From the NCBI GenBank assembly GCA_015231685.1, contig JADGBA010000021.1, positions 1 through 14,628 on the forward strand: DNA of 14,628 nt, given 5' to 3'. The stretch comes from Candidatus Omnitrophota bacterium (GTDB lineage: Bacteria; Omnitrophota; Gorgyraeia; 2-02-FULL-51-18; JAGOUK01). Position 1 is the first letter of the stretch. Each line of letters begins with the position of its first letter. This document shows, piece by piece, positions 14,401-14,628 of this stretch. The notes under the pieces were generated by a model, which worked only from the letters and a program-made list of their open reading frames with translations, searched no databases and was not told where the DNA came from. The translations under genes and the position numbers were made by a program.

Positions 14401-14628
14401 GGCCCCTCGATTGAATCGAGTGCGGGGCATCGCCATCGCCCTCATGTTGAGGCTGGCTGCCCTGCCGCTTTTTTTGCACGGGGACCTTTTTTTTATCCAC
14501 CATTTTCCGTTCTATTGGACGAACCAAGGCGTTTGGGACGTTTACGGACACTTCGGTCATTTCTTCCTGAATCGGCACCGGGTGGCCGGCATCGAGCCGA
14601 CCCTCATGGCGAATCTCGCCAACGAACG
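14390..14628 (+). CDS. Partial membrane protein, possibly a GT-C-type glycosyltransferase N-terminus
   Basis: The frame opens at ATG 14390 and runs off the right edge without a stop; it overlaps the aminotransferase end by 11 nt. A weak AGGGA is 11 nt upstream. The product starts with a basic segment and a hydrophobic stretch (IAIALMLRLAALPLFLHG), followed by an aromatic segment with NQGVWDVYGHFGHF. The layout, an N-terminal span then a loop rich in Asp, Tyr and His, recalls integral membrane glycosyltransferases, but too little is present to name a family. Codons after 14573 come from the exact 55-bp copy of the methyltransferase gene and probably do not belong to this gene, so only about 61 residues can be trusted. 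A second outer-face sugar transferase would fit the locus. Confidence 0.5.
   Translation, partial: MALEAPRLNRVRGIAIALMLRLAALPLFLHGDLFFIHHFPFYWTNQGVWDVYGHFGHFFLNRHRVAGIEPTLMANLANE
14402..14428 (+). other. Inverted repeat just after the aminotransferase stop
   Basis: CTCGAT and ATCGAG flank a 3-nt loop (14406-14420), enclosed by GCCC (14402-14405) and GGGC (14425-14428). It begins 2 nt after the stop codon but has no T tract behind it and lies inside the start of the next open frame, so it is not a standard terminator. Confidence 0.35.
14574..14628 (+). repeat. 55-bp exact copy of 7632-7686 at the window end
   Basis: The last 55 bases are identical to an internal part of the C-methyltransferase gene, in the same direction and, by chance or not, in the same reading frame as the gene it interrupts. 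Its length equals a common assembler k-mer size (55), and it sits exactly at the sequence end. The likeliest explanation is an assembly-graph overlap, not biology. Confidence 0.95.

Noticed and set aside
14574..14628. Terminal repeat as a diversity-generating template/variable pair or recombination site
   Set aside because: The copies are identical with no adenine-specific changes, there is no reverse transcriptase or recombinase in the window, and one copy ends exactly at the sequence edge, which favours an assembly artefact.

Overview
All genes in this window lie on the + strand and form one dense sugar-nucleotide and glycan-assembly locus. It holds 13 apparently complete protein genes, plus a fourteenth cut by the right edge. 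Neighbouring genes overlap by 4, 8 or 103 nt or sit less than 35 nt apart, except at two longer gaps (3220-3348 and 12631-12704), which look like internal promoter regions. I see no tRNA, rRNA, CRISPR array, insertion sequence, phage gene or toxin-antitoxin pair. The composition looks moderately GC-rich (not calculated). The gene set suits the capsule, O-antigen or exopolysaccharide region of a bacterium, probably Gram-negative. The style recalls metagenome-assembled candidate phyla such as Omnitrophota, but that is a weak impression; nothing here fixes the taxon.

Left block (6-3219): a WbpA-type UDP-N-acetylglucosamine 6-dehydrogenase, a WbpP/TviC-type UDP-hexosamine 4-epimerase, and a UDP-glucuronate decarboxylase (UDP-xylose synthase). 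The decarboxylase starts inside the end of the epimerase gene, in another frame, right at an A7 run. A 129-nt gap follows, with a hairpin and a perfect TATAAT box, and then a NUDIX hydrolase (3349-3885).

Middle block (3905-12630): a nucleotide-sugar dehydrogenase of a different subfamily, a Gfo/Idh/MocA oxidoreductase, an extended SDR epimerase/dehydratase, a TylC3/NovU-like sugar C-methyltransferase, two DPM1-like family 2 glycosyltransferases, a membrane-anchored SGNH hydrolase and a polytopic GT39/PMT-like glycosyltransferase. Together these could make a C-methylated sugar, load sugars on a polyprenyl-phosphate carrier, and transfer them on the outer face of the membrane.

Right block (12705-14628): a WbpD-like N-acetyltransferase and a WbpE-like aminotransferase. 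With the WbpA homologue at the left end, and possibly the Gfo/Idh/MocA protein in the WbpB role, they would give UDP-2,3-diacetamido-2,3-dideoxyglucuronate. The start of another membrane protein follows.

The last 55 bases (14574-14628) are an exact copy of 7632-7686, inside the C-methyltransferase gene. This is best read as an assembly end artefact, so the final partial gene should be trusted only up to about 14573. I found no clear defence system or other wholly new machine. The most novel candidates are the dehydrogenase/oxidoreductase/SDR/C-methyltransferase module and the epimerase-decarboxylase overlap with its possible frameshift fusion.
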